Positions 55,239 to 64,000 of a DNA stretch of 64,000 nucleotides are shown here, piece after piece; the stretch's first letter is position 1; every line of letters starts with the position of its first letter. The notes beneath the pieces were generated by a model that searched no databases, was not told where the DNA came from, and worked only from the letters and a program-made list of their open reading frames with translations. Source of the DNA: Cepaea nemoralis (Eukaryota > Mollusca > Gastropoda > Stylommatophora > Helicidae); NCBI GenBank assembly GCA_014155875.1, contig JACEFZ010002133.1:115001-179000 (forward strand), written 5' to 3'. Made by a program: the position numbers and the translations under genes.

Positions 55239-57371
55239 TCAGACATTGGTGCTTACTGGGTCGGTCGGACAACGGGACAAAAGATCGGCAATCGTGTTGG
55301 TTCTGCCCGCGATGTGTCGAACTTCAAAGCTGTAATCTTGAAGTTTAAGAGACCAGCGAGCTATCATTTGGTTGGAAGGTACACCTGAATTGATAAATCT
55401 CAATGGACTACTGTCAGACTCCACAATAAAATGACGTCCCAGGAGGAATCTGGACAATTTAGTTATACCCACCACTAGAGCTAGGGCTTCCAACTGTGGT
55501 GTTGACCAAGCACGTTCTCTCGGTTTTAATTTTCGGGAGACAAAGTACACAGGATGTAGGATGTTATTGTGCTCCTGTAACAAGACTGCTCCAATCGCCA
55601 CGGAGCTCGCGTCTGTGCGTAATCTGAAAGGGATTTGTAAATTGGGCAATTTTAGAATGGGATTGTTTAAGCTATTATCAGAAAAATAAGATAATACTTT
55701 CTGGAATGCAAATTTTAGGCATTGATTGTTTACAATTTTCTCGGGTTGATCTTTTGTTAGTCGGTTAGTAAATACCTCGGTCAGTTCAGCAAAATCTGGT
55801 ATGAACTGCCTATAATAATTTATAAGTCCCAACAAACTTCTGACTTGCTTTTTCGTAGTCGGAAGTGAGAGTTTTAGTATCTTGGACACAATGTTATCGT
55901 CTGTCGTGACAAAGCCATTAGATATTTTGTACCCCAAGAAGGATATTTCCTGATAGGCTATGTCTACTTTTGCAGGCTTTACCGTCAGTCCGTGTTGTCT
56001 AATGCGTTCAAATGTCTGTTCTAATGTCTTTATGTGGTCTGTCATCGTCTTTGTGTGAACACAAATGTCGTCTATGTAACAAATAATATTTGGTATGTCT
56101 ACTAGTAGAAGTCGTGTCATACGTACGAATGTCGCTGGGGCATTGACAAGCCCAAATGGAAGTTTGCACCATTCGTACAGTCCCCAAGGTGTGGCAAAAG
56201 CTGTCAAATGTCTGCTCTGTTCGTCTACTGCTATTTGCCAGTAACCTTTCGTCATGTCTACCTTCGTAAAGAACCTAGCGTCTGTCAGTTCTGTCAATAG
56301 ATCTTCAGAGTTTGCCATTGGCTCTAGATCTAAAAGAGTTATCTTATTTAATTTTCTATAGTCGACACAGAGTCTTATTGTGTTGTCCTTTTTGCGTACT
56401 ATGACCATTGGAGATGAGAAATTTGATTGGGATCGTCTAATGATGTTGTTTTTTTCTAAGCTAATGATCTCTTGATGTAAGTGTTCTTTGTAATGCAATG
56501 GAATGGTGTATGGTCTGCATTTTATGGGTGTATTTGACGTGAGTGTGATGTGATGTTGTACTAATTCTGTTTGTCCTGGGTTGTTGGAGAAAATGGTGTT
56601 GTACTGCTGTATGAGGTGTTTGCAACTGTCTGTTTCTGCTTGAGTTAACTTTGGGTTGATTTTAATTTCCTTCAAGCAGTTTGTCGTGTCTAATGCAGGT
56701 GTTGGAATTTCGTCACTAGCCTCGTCATCTTCATGGTCTATTATCACTGTACAGGCTGTTGTATCGTCTTGTTCGTTGTCTCTATTGTAATATGGTCTTA
56801 GCATATTGACGTGGAATATTTTGTGTTTGTCTTTTATTTGAATCTCATAGTCTACAGGTGAAATCTGTCTCGTCACTTTAAATGGTCCTTGCCAAGAATC
56901 GGTCAATAAGTGTCTGTCACTAGGTAGGAGAAGAAGAACGTCCTGTCCAGGTGTCAACGTTATTGTCCTGTTACCTTTGTCAGCATATTGTCTATATGTA
57001 GCACCAGATAATTTTAGTGCATCCTTTGCAATTATACAAGATTTGATGATTCTTTCACGCAATGATGTAACGTATACGTATGATGATATGGGTTTGAGTA
57101 AAGGAGTGGATTCAGTTAACATTTGATGATAGATGCTTAATGGGCCACGTGGTTTGGCACCATAGATAAGTTCAAAAGGAGAGAAACATGTACTAGCATG
57201 TGGCACCTCGCGATAAGCAAAGAGAATAGCAGGTAAATATACGTCCCAGTTATTGGGGTGCTCTTGCGTGACTTTAGCAAGCATATGCTTTAAATCACCG
57301 TTAAATTTTTCTATAATTCCACTCGAGTGAGGATGGTACGGGGAATTGAAACATTGCTTCACTCCTAACAT
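55239..57371 (-). CDS. Element A pol, second part: integrase core end, RT, RNase H
   Basis: 710 codons open from the base after an in-frame stop. Order: integrase catalytic Glu region (HPHSSGIIEKFNGDLKHML, residues about 14-32), FSPFELIYGAKPRGPLSIYH (62-81), GQDVLLLLPSD (about 143), the KIFHVNMLRPYY end of integrase (about 186), an acidic linker, RT (CRPYTIPLHYKEHLHQEIIS; RLCVDYRKLNKITLLDLEPM; DMTKGYWQIAVDEQSRHLTA; LPFGLVNAPATFVRM; YIDD at 56068-56079), connection FLGYKISNGFVTTDDN, and RNase H (RLRTDASSVAIGAVLLQEHN; ESDSSPL; HIAGRTNTIADLLSRCPTDP). Length and motifs look complete. Confidence 0.92.
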   Translation of the reverse strand: MLGVKQCFNSPYHPHSSGIIEKFNGDLKHMLAKVTQEHPNNWDVYLPAILFAYREVPHASTCFSPFELIYGAKPRGPLSIYHQMLTESTPLLKPISSYVYVTSLRERIIKSCIIAKDALKLSGATYRQYADKGNRTITLTPGQDVLLLLPSDRHLLTDSWQGPFKVTRQISPVDYEIQIKDKHKIFHVNMLRPYYNRDNEQDDTTACTVIIDHEDDEASDEIPTPALDTTNCLKEIKINPKLTQAETDSCKHLIQQYNTIFSNNPGQTELVQHHITLTSNTPIKCRPYTIPLHYKEHLHQEIISLEKNNIIRRSQSNFSSPMVIVRKKDNTIRLCVDYRKLNKITLLDLEPMANSEDLLTELTDARFFTKVDMTKGYWQIAVDEQSRHLTAFATPWGLYEWCKLPFGLVNAPATFVRMTRLLLVDIPNIICYIDDICVHTKTMTDHIKTLEQTFERIRQHGLTVKPAKVDIAYQEISFLGYKISNGFVTTDDNIVSKILKLSLPTTKKQVRSLLGLINYYRQFIPDFAELTEVFTNRLTKDQPEKIVNNQCLKFAFQKVLSYFSDNSLNNPILKLPNLQIPFRLRTDASSVAIGAVLLQEHNNILHPVYFVSRKLKPRERAWSTPQLEALALVVGITKLSRFLLGRHFIVESDSSPLRFINSGVPSNQMIARWSLKLQDYSFEVRHIAGRTNTIADLLSRCPTDPVSTNV

Positions 57372-59903
57372 TTAGGTGAAAGCTTGAGTAGATGCGGCAA
57401 TGAACTGACTTCCCCTATCTGATTGGATTGTGTCTGGAAATCCTATCCGTGAAAATATATGGAAGAAAACTTCCATTATATCATTGGCAGTTATGTTCTT
57501 TAGCGGAATCGCTTCAGGCCAGCGGCTACATTGATCAATGATAGTTAATATATACTTATTCCCTCTGGTTGTTATCTGATTAAGAGGGCCCACTATGTCG
57601 ACAGATATTTTCTCAAAAGGTCGACTGGCTAAGTCAGTAATTTGTAACTTTGCCTGTGGGTGTTTACCTTTCTTTACAAGTTTTTGGCAGATGTCACAAC
57701 TCCTGCAATATTTCTTAATGTCATTGCAGAATTTGGGCCAATAAAACTGTGATAATAATCTTGATCTGGTCTTAGCGTATGCCATATGCCCTGCAAGAGG
57801 TATATCATGGGCAAGATGTAAGGCTTGCTTACGATACTCAATTGGCAAAACAGTTTGCTCTGTTGTGGTGTCACCTCTGGTATAATACCTGGTGAGGATA
57901 CAATTTTTCAAAGCAAAATGCCATCTTGCATTTTTGGTTACCTTTGGCTTTTGGCTGATCAGATTAAAATATTTAGACAGTGAAGGATCAGCCTTTTGGG
58001 CTGTTACAAAAGTCTCCTTCATGGTTTTAGAAGGTAGTAATACTGGGCTAAGCATTTCTATAGCCTCAGTCTGATTAATTTCATCTTGCATTCTAGCAGT
58101 AGATCTAGTTACTGCGTTCACACATTCAATGATATCAGATGGTGATGAAACAGTGTTATCAATGATGTCATGAGATCTTAGTGCTACATTAGCTACCATA
58201 CATTCATTAGGTGGTACAACATTATCAATGATGACATTTGATGGTGATGTTGTGATCTCATTAATGCAAAGAGATGTTATGTCATGAGGCATATCATTTA
58301 CCTCTGGTAAATTTCCAATTATAATATCACACACCGGGTTTGTTAATGCTGCGCATTTTACTTTCCCAGTGAGGAAAGGTGTTTGAATATATGCCCATGC
58401 TAGTGGGTACTTTTCAATATTGCCAGAGAATGTTCTGCATGTTACGTGCCTGCCTGTATAGTCTGTAGGCATTATGAACGTTCTCTTCAGTCCAATCAGT
58501 GAACTTCCCGTGTCCCGAAGGACTGTAGCAGACTTGCCATTCACGTATCCCTGATGGATGTTTATTCTGCCTTTGGAGTCTATTACCAAATTAGCTTCTT
58601 CATTGGCAATAGGAATGGAGTGGCCGCATGTTAAAATGCCATCTTCATAAAAGGTATTACAAACAGTACATTTATTTGCGTTATACATATCAAAAGTCTG
58701 TGCTGAGTTCACAGGGTGTTTCTCTGATTGTTCTTCATCTGATGACGAACTATCAAATAAGGCGGCATTGGCTTTCTTGGTCATTTGCCTACCTTTACAA
58801 TCATGGCGATAATGTCCATACGCCTTACAGAGGAAACATTTACGCAAATTTCTAAAGGATTTACGCTCCTTATCTTGTCTGTTTACGATGTTCTGTAAAT
58901 ATGTAAGATATGCGGGGTTCTTGTCGCACATCTCACCTTGATGATGTGAAATTCTACAATATTTACAATGGTTGTACTTCTCAGATGTAGGCTTATAAGG
59001 TTTTTGCCTACTATAGGGTTTGTCATAGTTAGCCGATGCTACAAAGTTGGTTTCAGTAGCTTCACTGGCAAAACAATGTTTGTTGGCTGTGTAATAAGCC
59101 GAACCACGCCTCTCAATCTGCTCTACACTCGTACATTCATTCTCTTGCAAAAATTTCGAAAATGCTGATGGAATGGATGAAATGACTTTATCTCTAATGA
59201 TAAGATCCTCTAACTTTTGATAGTTCTTATCAATTTTAGCTGCTGAAGTCCATTTGGTAAATATGTCTCGGACTAAGCAGAGGTAGTCATAGGACGTTTG
59301 AGTCGGTTTGGGGCTCAACTTGCTGAATTGTTCTCTGTAACCTGCCTCGTCTAACATAAAATGTGCCATAATCTTTGATTTTAGATAATGGTAATCTTTT
59401 CTGAGGTCTTTGGGGATAGTCTCTATGACTTTCAGAGGCTCCCCTGATAAACTTCTCATATAAATAATATTCCATTCAGACAATGGGACCTGGTAATGGT
59501 CCATTAACGTCTCAAAATTTTGGGTGAAGGCTGCAATGCAGTCACCCGAAGTATAATTTCTTACGATACCTTGGTATTTCTTGTACTGGTTTTCTTTCTC
59601 CAGTCTCTCAGATTTCTTAGACTCTTTGTTTATGGCAGTCTCAGTATCAAGTTGTTTCATCTTTAGCTGTACCTCTAGTTCTTCTCGTTTACTTTGAGCT
59701 GCTATCTCTGCCTGCTTTAAGGCTGCGCCAGTCTCTGCCTGCTTTAATGCTGTTTCTGCCTCTACTTGCTTGGCAGCTCTTTCAGCCGCTCTTTCTTCAC
59801 GCTCGTGGTATTCAGAGTATTTCTTCTCACTACACTTCATTAACTCATCACCTGTTAACTTTAACTTTAAACCCATATCGATGAAATCATTTAATGAAGA
59901 CAT
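57372..59903 (-). CDS. Element A gag-protease-integrase N-terminal part
   Basis: Likely start is the ATG at 59903 (MSSLNDFIDMGLKLKLTGDE), since elements 1 and B begin the same way; the open frame runs 10 codons further upstream. An Ala/Glu/Gln-rich coiled coil covers residues about 35-110. A capsid-like region follows, then a Cys/His cluster CKYCRISHHQGEMC, zinc knuckle CFLCKAYGHYRHDC (58797-58838), a third cluster CTVCNTFYEDGILTCGH, protease DTGSSLIG (near 58500-58520), integrase zinc domain (HLAHDIPLAGH..CRSCDICQ, 57680-57830), and core SVDIVGPL and QSDRGSQF (both Asp). It ends at TAA 57374-57372, where element B has a lysine codon AAA. The downstream part is in the same frame. Confidence 0.92.
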   Translation of the reverse strand: MSSLNDFIDMGLKLKLTGDELMKCSEKKYSEYHEREERAAERAAKQVEAETALKQAETGAALKQAEIAAQSKREELEVQLKMKQLDTETAINKESKKSERLEKENQYKKYQGIVRNYTSGDCIAAFTQNFETLMDHYQVPLSEWNIIYMRSLSGEPLKVIETIPKDLRKDYHYLKSKIMAHFMLDEAGYREQFSKLSPKPTQTSYDYLCLVRDIFTKWTSAAKIDKNYQKLEDLIIRDKVISSIPSAFSKFLQENECTSVEQIERRGSAYYTANKHCFASEATETNFVASANYDKPYSRQKPYKPTSEKYNHCKYCRISHHQGEMCDKNPAYLTYLQNIVNRQDKERKSFRNLRKCFLCKAYGHYRHDCKGRQMTKKANAALFDSSSSDEEQSEKHPVNSAQTFDMYNANKCTVCNTFYEDGILTCGHSIPIANEEANLVIDSKGRINIHQGYVNGKSATVLRDTGSSLIGLKRTFIMPTDYTGRHVTCRTFSGNIEKYPLAWAYIQTPFLTGKVKCAALTNPVCDIIIGNLPEVNDMPHDITSLCINEITTSPSNVIIDNVVPPNECMVANVALRSHDIIDNTVSSPSDIIECVNAVTRSTARMQDEINQTEAIEMLSPVLLPSKTMKETFVTAQKADPSLSKYFNLISQKPKVTKNARWHFALKNCILTRYYTRGDTTTEQTVLPIEYRKQALHLAHDIPLAGHMAYAKTRSRLLSQFYWPKFCNDIKKYCRSCDICQKLVKKGKHPQAKLQITDLASRPFEKISVDIVGPLNQITTRGNKYILTIIDQCSRWPEAIPLKNITANDIMEVFFHIFSRIGFPDTIQSDRGSQFIAASTQAFT

Positions 59904-60746
59904 GATGGAAAATGCAAATGAAATATCAGACACACAATTTGTTACAAGTTGTTAGTAAAGTGAACAATTTACAATTGTGTTCTACTCACAATATGTGCCT
60001 AAATTTGCATCCGAAAGTATATAGAAAGAAAAATATACTCAAGTGTCCTGGATGCGGTGGAGAACGGTTGAAATTCGGGCTAGGAACTGTAGGGTCGCTA
60101 CTTCAAAACACAAATGACCTCTACGGGCAAGGGTTTCAGATGGCACAGAAAACCTGCTTTGTTTTTGTAGGAAATAAATTAGCGTCTATTTGATGTGGTG
60201 TGTATGCTTGTCACTAAGTTTTGATTCGGTTTGTATGGCGTTGAGTGTAATTGTAGGTCGTAATGTCGTCAGTCAACAATTATTTTTTTTCAAACCACAA
60301 GTTACTTTCTTTCCGAAACTTTCTGCTTTACACAACTCACTTTACCAAGACAATCTAACTATCTCAATACTTTACAACATTGATGAGACATCACTTACAT
60401 CAAGATGACATTCAGTAAGGACATAGACATCAAGTTTACAAGATGGCGACAAGGTCACAATGGCGACAACTTCACAATGTCGACAAGGTCAAAACGGTGA
60501 CAAGTTCCACAATCACAAATGTTTTACACTTTTACAAGATCAAACAATATGTATGTACTTTACGTTCACATCTAGTTTCCATGTTTAAACAATGTAATAA
60601 TATATATCAAAATGAGCCTTCACAATCACATTTAAATGTACTCTAAAGTTGGACACAAATTTCTAAGTTCACAACTCTAGGTTTAAATGTTAATTACTTA
60701 AACCACGTTCATTTTAAAGCCGGACGAATGCCACCACGTCCACACA
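59904..60746 (-). promoter_or_regulatory. Leader and primer-binding region of element A
   Basis: Non-coding leader. On the minus strand, 10 bases after the LTR, lies 'tggtggcattcgtccggc' (60736 down to 60719), a candidate primer site because its first bases complement a ..TGCCACCA tRNA end. Short 'caaggtcacaatggcgacaa'-like repeats at 60430-60510. Confidence 0.5.
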
Positions 60747-61276
60747 TGTCAGGGTCTTAAACCTGGCTCGTTAAACCTAACACATGTGAGACAGTACAAG
60801 TACAACGTGATTTGACTTGAGACTCAACGACACGAAGTTTCAATGGATTTATTTACAGATCACATGCAATACGATCTAGAGATGATCATTACAATACATA
60901 AGTTATAACAATACACTTACAGGCAACCCACAGCTTACAGTCTATCTCACAAGATGTACAAGCACTCGACTTTCGGGCACAGAACTACACGAAACCTTTC
61001 TCTCATCATACGTCCAGTCGAGTCCGAGTCCCAGAGCTGTCTGGCTATTTCTCGCAACGCGCCTGCCCACCTGAAGTGGCTTCACGAGGCCTGCGTGCGT
61101 CCTGCTTTGTCCTTGCCTGACCGCTGGCTGTCTCGTCAGCCAGCAACCTCGCAGGCAGGTAAGTAATACTCGCCTGGCGGGCGTAACGATGTTACAGCAT
61201 CCCCGCTAGGGACTATTCGCCTGGCGGGCGTAACGATGTTCCTGCATCTCTGCTGGCAATACTTTAGACTCTGACA
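60747..61276 (-). repeat. 5' LTR of element A
   Basis: 530 bp, nearly identical to 53352-53881. Followed at 61277 by GTAC. Confidence 0.95.
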
Positions 61277-61280
61277 GTAC

Positions 61281-63733
61281 CTATTTCCTTTAGATGTTAC
61301 ATGGTTCAGAGGACCAACTATATCGACCGAGATCTTTTCAAACGGTCTACTAGCCAAATCAGTAACTTGCAATTCAGCTTGTGGGTGTTTACCCTTTTTG
61401 ACAAGCTTTTGACAGATGTCACACGATCTGCAATACTGTTTGGTATCGTTGCAAAACTTTGGCCAATAAAATTGAGTAAGTTACCTTGCTCTAGTTTTAG
61501 CATACGTCATGTGTCCTGCAAAGGGTATGTCATGAGCTATATTCAATGCTTGCTTGCGGTTTTCTAACGGTAGCACTGTTTGTTCTATAGTGCTGGAACC
61601 TTTGGTGTAATACTGTGTTAGAATTCCGTTCTTCAGAGCAAAGTACCATTGAGCATTCTTTGCTACTCTTGGCTTTTGGCCTACAAGTTTAAAATACTTT
61701 TGCAGAGATCGATCGGCTTTTTGAGATGTTATAAACGTCTCCCTAGTTGTCTCAGGAGATGTTACAACTGGACTTACTCGTTGTAAAGCCTCTGTTTGAT
61801 CGATTCGATCTTGCATCTGTGCAGTAGATCTAGTTACTGCATTTACTACATTATAACGATCATTCTCATCACACATTGATGATACATTCACACAATTACA
61901 TGTATGTTCTGGCGTAGCCAGGTTGGTATTTGTACATTCATTTACAGGTGGTAATACATCATGAATGGTGATTGGTGATGAAGGTGAAATGGTAGTATCA
62001 ATATTACAACTGACAGTTGATGTACTGCTGTCATGTGGTATGTCATTCACTTCAGGAAGGTTTCCAATGATAATATCGCAGCAAGGATTGGATAATGCTA
62101 CGCATTTAACCTTTCCTGTAAGGAATGGTGTAGTTATATATGACCATGCAAGTGAATATTTCTCTATGTTCCCTGAGAATGTCCTGCATGTGACATATTT
62201 ACCACTATATTGTGATGGTAAAATATAATCTCTCTTTACACCAATGAGAGTACTCCCGCTATCACGTAAAACTGTGGCAGCTTTACCATTAACATACCCC
62301 TGGTGGATGTTTAGTTTACCTTTGGAGTTTACTACAGAATTTGCCTCCTCACTGGTAACAGGTATAGAATGGCCGCATGTTAACACGCCATCCTCATGAA
62401 ATTGATCACAAATGGTACATTTTTCCTGATGGAACACCTCAATGGAGTGTGCTGAGTTTACTAGGTGATCTTGTACACTTTCATCTTCTGACGAAGAACT
62501 GTCAAACATGGCTGCATTAGCCTTTTTGGTCATTGACTTGCCTTTACAATCTTTACGCCAGTGACCATAAGCTTTACAAAGATAACATTTGGTAACTTTT
62601 CTGTAGTTCTTCCTTTCTTTATCTTGCTTAGAAATGTAATTCTGCAAGTACGTAGTGTACCCAGGGTGTTGGTCGCACATATCATTCTCATTGTGTTTAT
62701 AATCGCAATATTTGCACTGATACAATTTCTCTGCAGCTTGTTTATAAGGTCTTTGTTTGGTATTTGACCCTGCCTGATATTTGCCATATGTAGCTGCTGC
62801 TACAAAGTCTGTGCTGGTCAGACTACTAGAGAAACAATGCTTATTGGCTGCAAAATAACCAGAGCCACGACTTTCAATCTGTTGAACACTTTCACACTGA
62901 CATTCCAACAAAAATTTAGAAAAGGGGGGTGGGAGAGATGCGATAATCTTATCTCTCAACATAAGATCAACTAATTTGTCATAAATTCCATTTACTTTGG
63001 CTGCTGACAGCCATTTAGAAAAAATATTTTGAATTTCTGAGATGTAATCAGAGAACGTGTGTGTTGGCTTAGGAGACAACTTCCTAAACTGTTCTCTATA
63101 ACCTGATTCATCTAGCAAAAAATGTGACATAATTTTTGCTTTAATGTAAAGATAATCTTCTTTCAGGTCATTTGGGATCGACTCTATGACTTTAAGAGGT
63201 TCCCCAGAAAGACTTCTTACATATACTATCCCCCATTCAGGTTTTGGAATTTTGTAATGATCCATAACAAATTCAAAATTTTGGGTGAATGCTGCTATGC
63301 AATCACCTGTGTTGTAACTTCTGATCAGACCTTGGTACTTTTTATGAGGTTGATCTTTGTCTGTTTCTCTATTCACTTTATCTTTAGAACATTCAGCTTT
63401 TAGCTGTTCAATTTTCAGTTGTGTTTCTTGCTCTTCTTTCTTACTTTGGGCTAAGATCTCAGCTTGCCTCGCTGCAGCTTCTGATTGTGCTTGTTGAAGC
63501 TTTAGGGCAGCTTCTGATTCCTTTAGAGCAGCTCCTGCTTGTGCCTGTTGAAGCTTCAAAGCAGCTTCTGATTGTGCTTTTGACGCCCTTTCGGCCGCTC
63601 TCTCATTCCGCTCAATAATCTGCTCTTGTTTCACAAGATATTCTGCATATTTACTTTCACTCCATGTTCTCAATCCCTCACCAGACATATTCAATTTTAC
63701 ACCCATTTCAATGAAATCGTTTAAAGAAGACAT
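61281..63733 (-). pseudogene. Element B gag-protease-integrase N-terminal part
   Basis: Likely start ATG at 63733-63731 (MSSLNDFIEMGVKLNMSGEG). Gln/Ala-rich coiled coil with AQSEAALKLQQAQ repeats (63420-63600), capsid-like region, CKYCDYKHNENDMC, zinc knuckle CYLCKAYGHWRKDC (near 62545-62590), CTICDQFHEDGVLTCGH, protease DSGSTLIG (near 62250), integrase zinc domain. An in-frame TAA at 61483-61481 interrupts the zinc domain where element A has leucine. Beyond it, ISVDIVGPLNHVTSKGN (first Asp) reaches the insertion point of element A at 61280. Confidence 0.9.
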
Positions 63734-64000
63734 GATGAACAATAGGTATGATGGAATAAATATAAACAAAATTACTTATGATGTTAGTAAGTTACAAATA
63801 TTTATAGCACAGTTAATGTCTAAAGCCAGACTAACGAAAGTATAAAGAGAGATGAAAAAAGTTATACTCAAGTAATCCTTGGGTAATGTGCTGGTCAGTG
63901 GTGCTCAAAATCACACTGGAACGTCTTTCGGGTTGACGCACAAAATATTTTTGAAGTTCACCAGACTCAGGTAAAGTTGACACAAAAACCCTGTACTTTT
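63734..64000 (-). other. Leader of element B, cut by the window end
   Basis: Non-coding. The 5' LTR of B is not reached: no TGT..ACA terminus resembling 49184-49804 is seen before 64000. Confidence 0.6.

Larger units (their letters stand above)
53352..61276 (-). mobile_element. Gypsy element A (Gmr1-like), young, nested in element B
   Basis: 7.9 kb with two 530-bp LTRs (53352-53881 and 60747-61276), flanked by the 4-bp duplication GTAC (53348-53351 and 61277-61280). By eye the LTRs differ at two positions (tcaatgac/tcaacgac and ctcttcat/ctcatcat). If A and one GTAC copy are disregarded, the two halves of element B's integrase meet in the same reading frame, which independently supports the borders. 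Order of domains: gag, protease, integrase, RT, RNase H. This order, with integrase before RT in a Ty3/Gypsy element, is known from Gmr1-like elements. Confidence 0.95.

Overview
The window is a stretch of a repeat-rich animal genome, not a microbial one. It has split exons with GT..AG introns, tRNA-headed SINEs, many dead non-LTR retrotransposons (LINEs), Ty3/Gypsy-type LTR retrotransposons, a relic of a Maverick/Polinton-type virus-like DNA transposon, and at least six minisatellite or satellite arrays. A marine invertebrate, perhaps a mollusc, fits best, but this is inference from the transposon mix; no sequence here fixes the species.

The only host gene I can support is a secreted arylsulfatase (arylsulfatase B/I/J type) on the + strand. 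Four coding exons are visible: 10839-11015 (signal peptide and first metal ligands), 13866-13955 (catalytic Cys in the formylglycine motif CSPTR), 42548-42734 (GKWH catalytic segment) and 46757-46929. Their phases agree at every junction. They give about 209 codons, less than half of a normal arylsulfatase, so the 3' half must lie beyond the window or be lost. A frameshifted copy of the fourth exon lies upstream at 6606-6774, suggesting tandem duplication of the gene. Intron 2 is about 28.6 kb and holds most of the mobile DNA.

Layout. 1-10.8 kb: a 2.6-kb array of 30-bp repeats, LINE fragments, a 43-bp minisatellite, the arylsulfatase pseudo-exon, a 143-bp foldback and a dead LINE with endonuclease and reverse transcriptase. 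10.8-14 kb: exons 1 and 2 with SINE copies between them. 13.9-42.5 kb (intron 2): a minisatellite that starts on the exon 2 splice donor, then Maverick/Polinton remains (packaging ATPase, penton-like capsid protein, two further conserved ORFs, the start of a third). These are broken at 19.9 kb and resume at 39.8 kb. The intervening 19.9 kb is flanked by two LINE 3' ends and contains a full-length but internally deleted Gypsy element (23513-32164) and many LINE pieces. 40.7-46.7 kb: minisatellites, exon 3, more SINE and LINE pieces, and a 2.7-kb GA-rich array ending 60 bp before exon 4. 46.9-64 kb: a dead DDE transposase, invaded by Gypsy element B (minus strand), itself invaded in its integrase gene by the very young Gypsy element A (53352-61276, also minus).

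The Gypsy elements carry integrase upstream of reverse transcriptase, the unusual domain order known from Gmr1-like elements. Element A has 530-bp LTRs with two differences seen by eye and only one in-frame stop in gag-pol. The most interesting items are the virus-like Maverick relic, the LINE-to-LINE junction that split it, the three-level nest on the right, and a minisatellite seeded by a splice donor.
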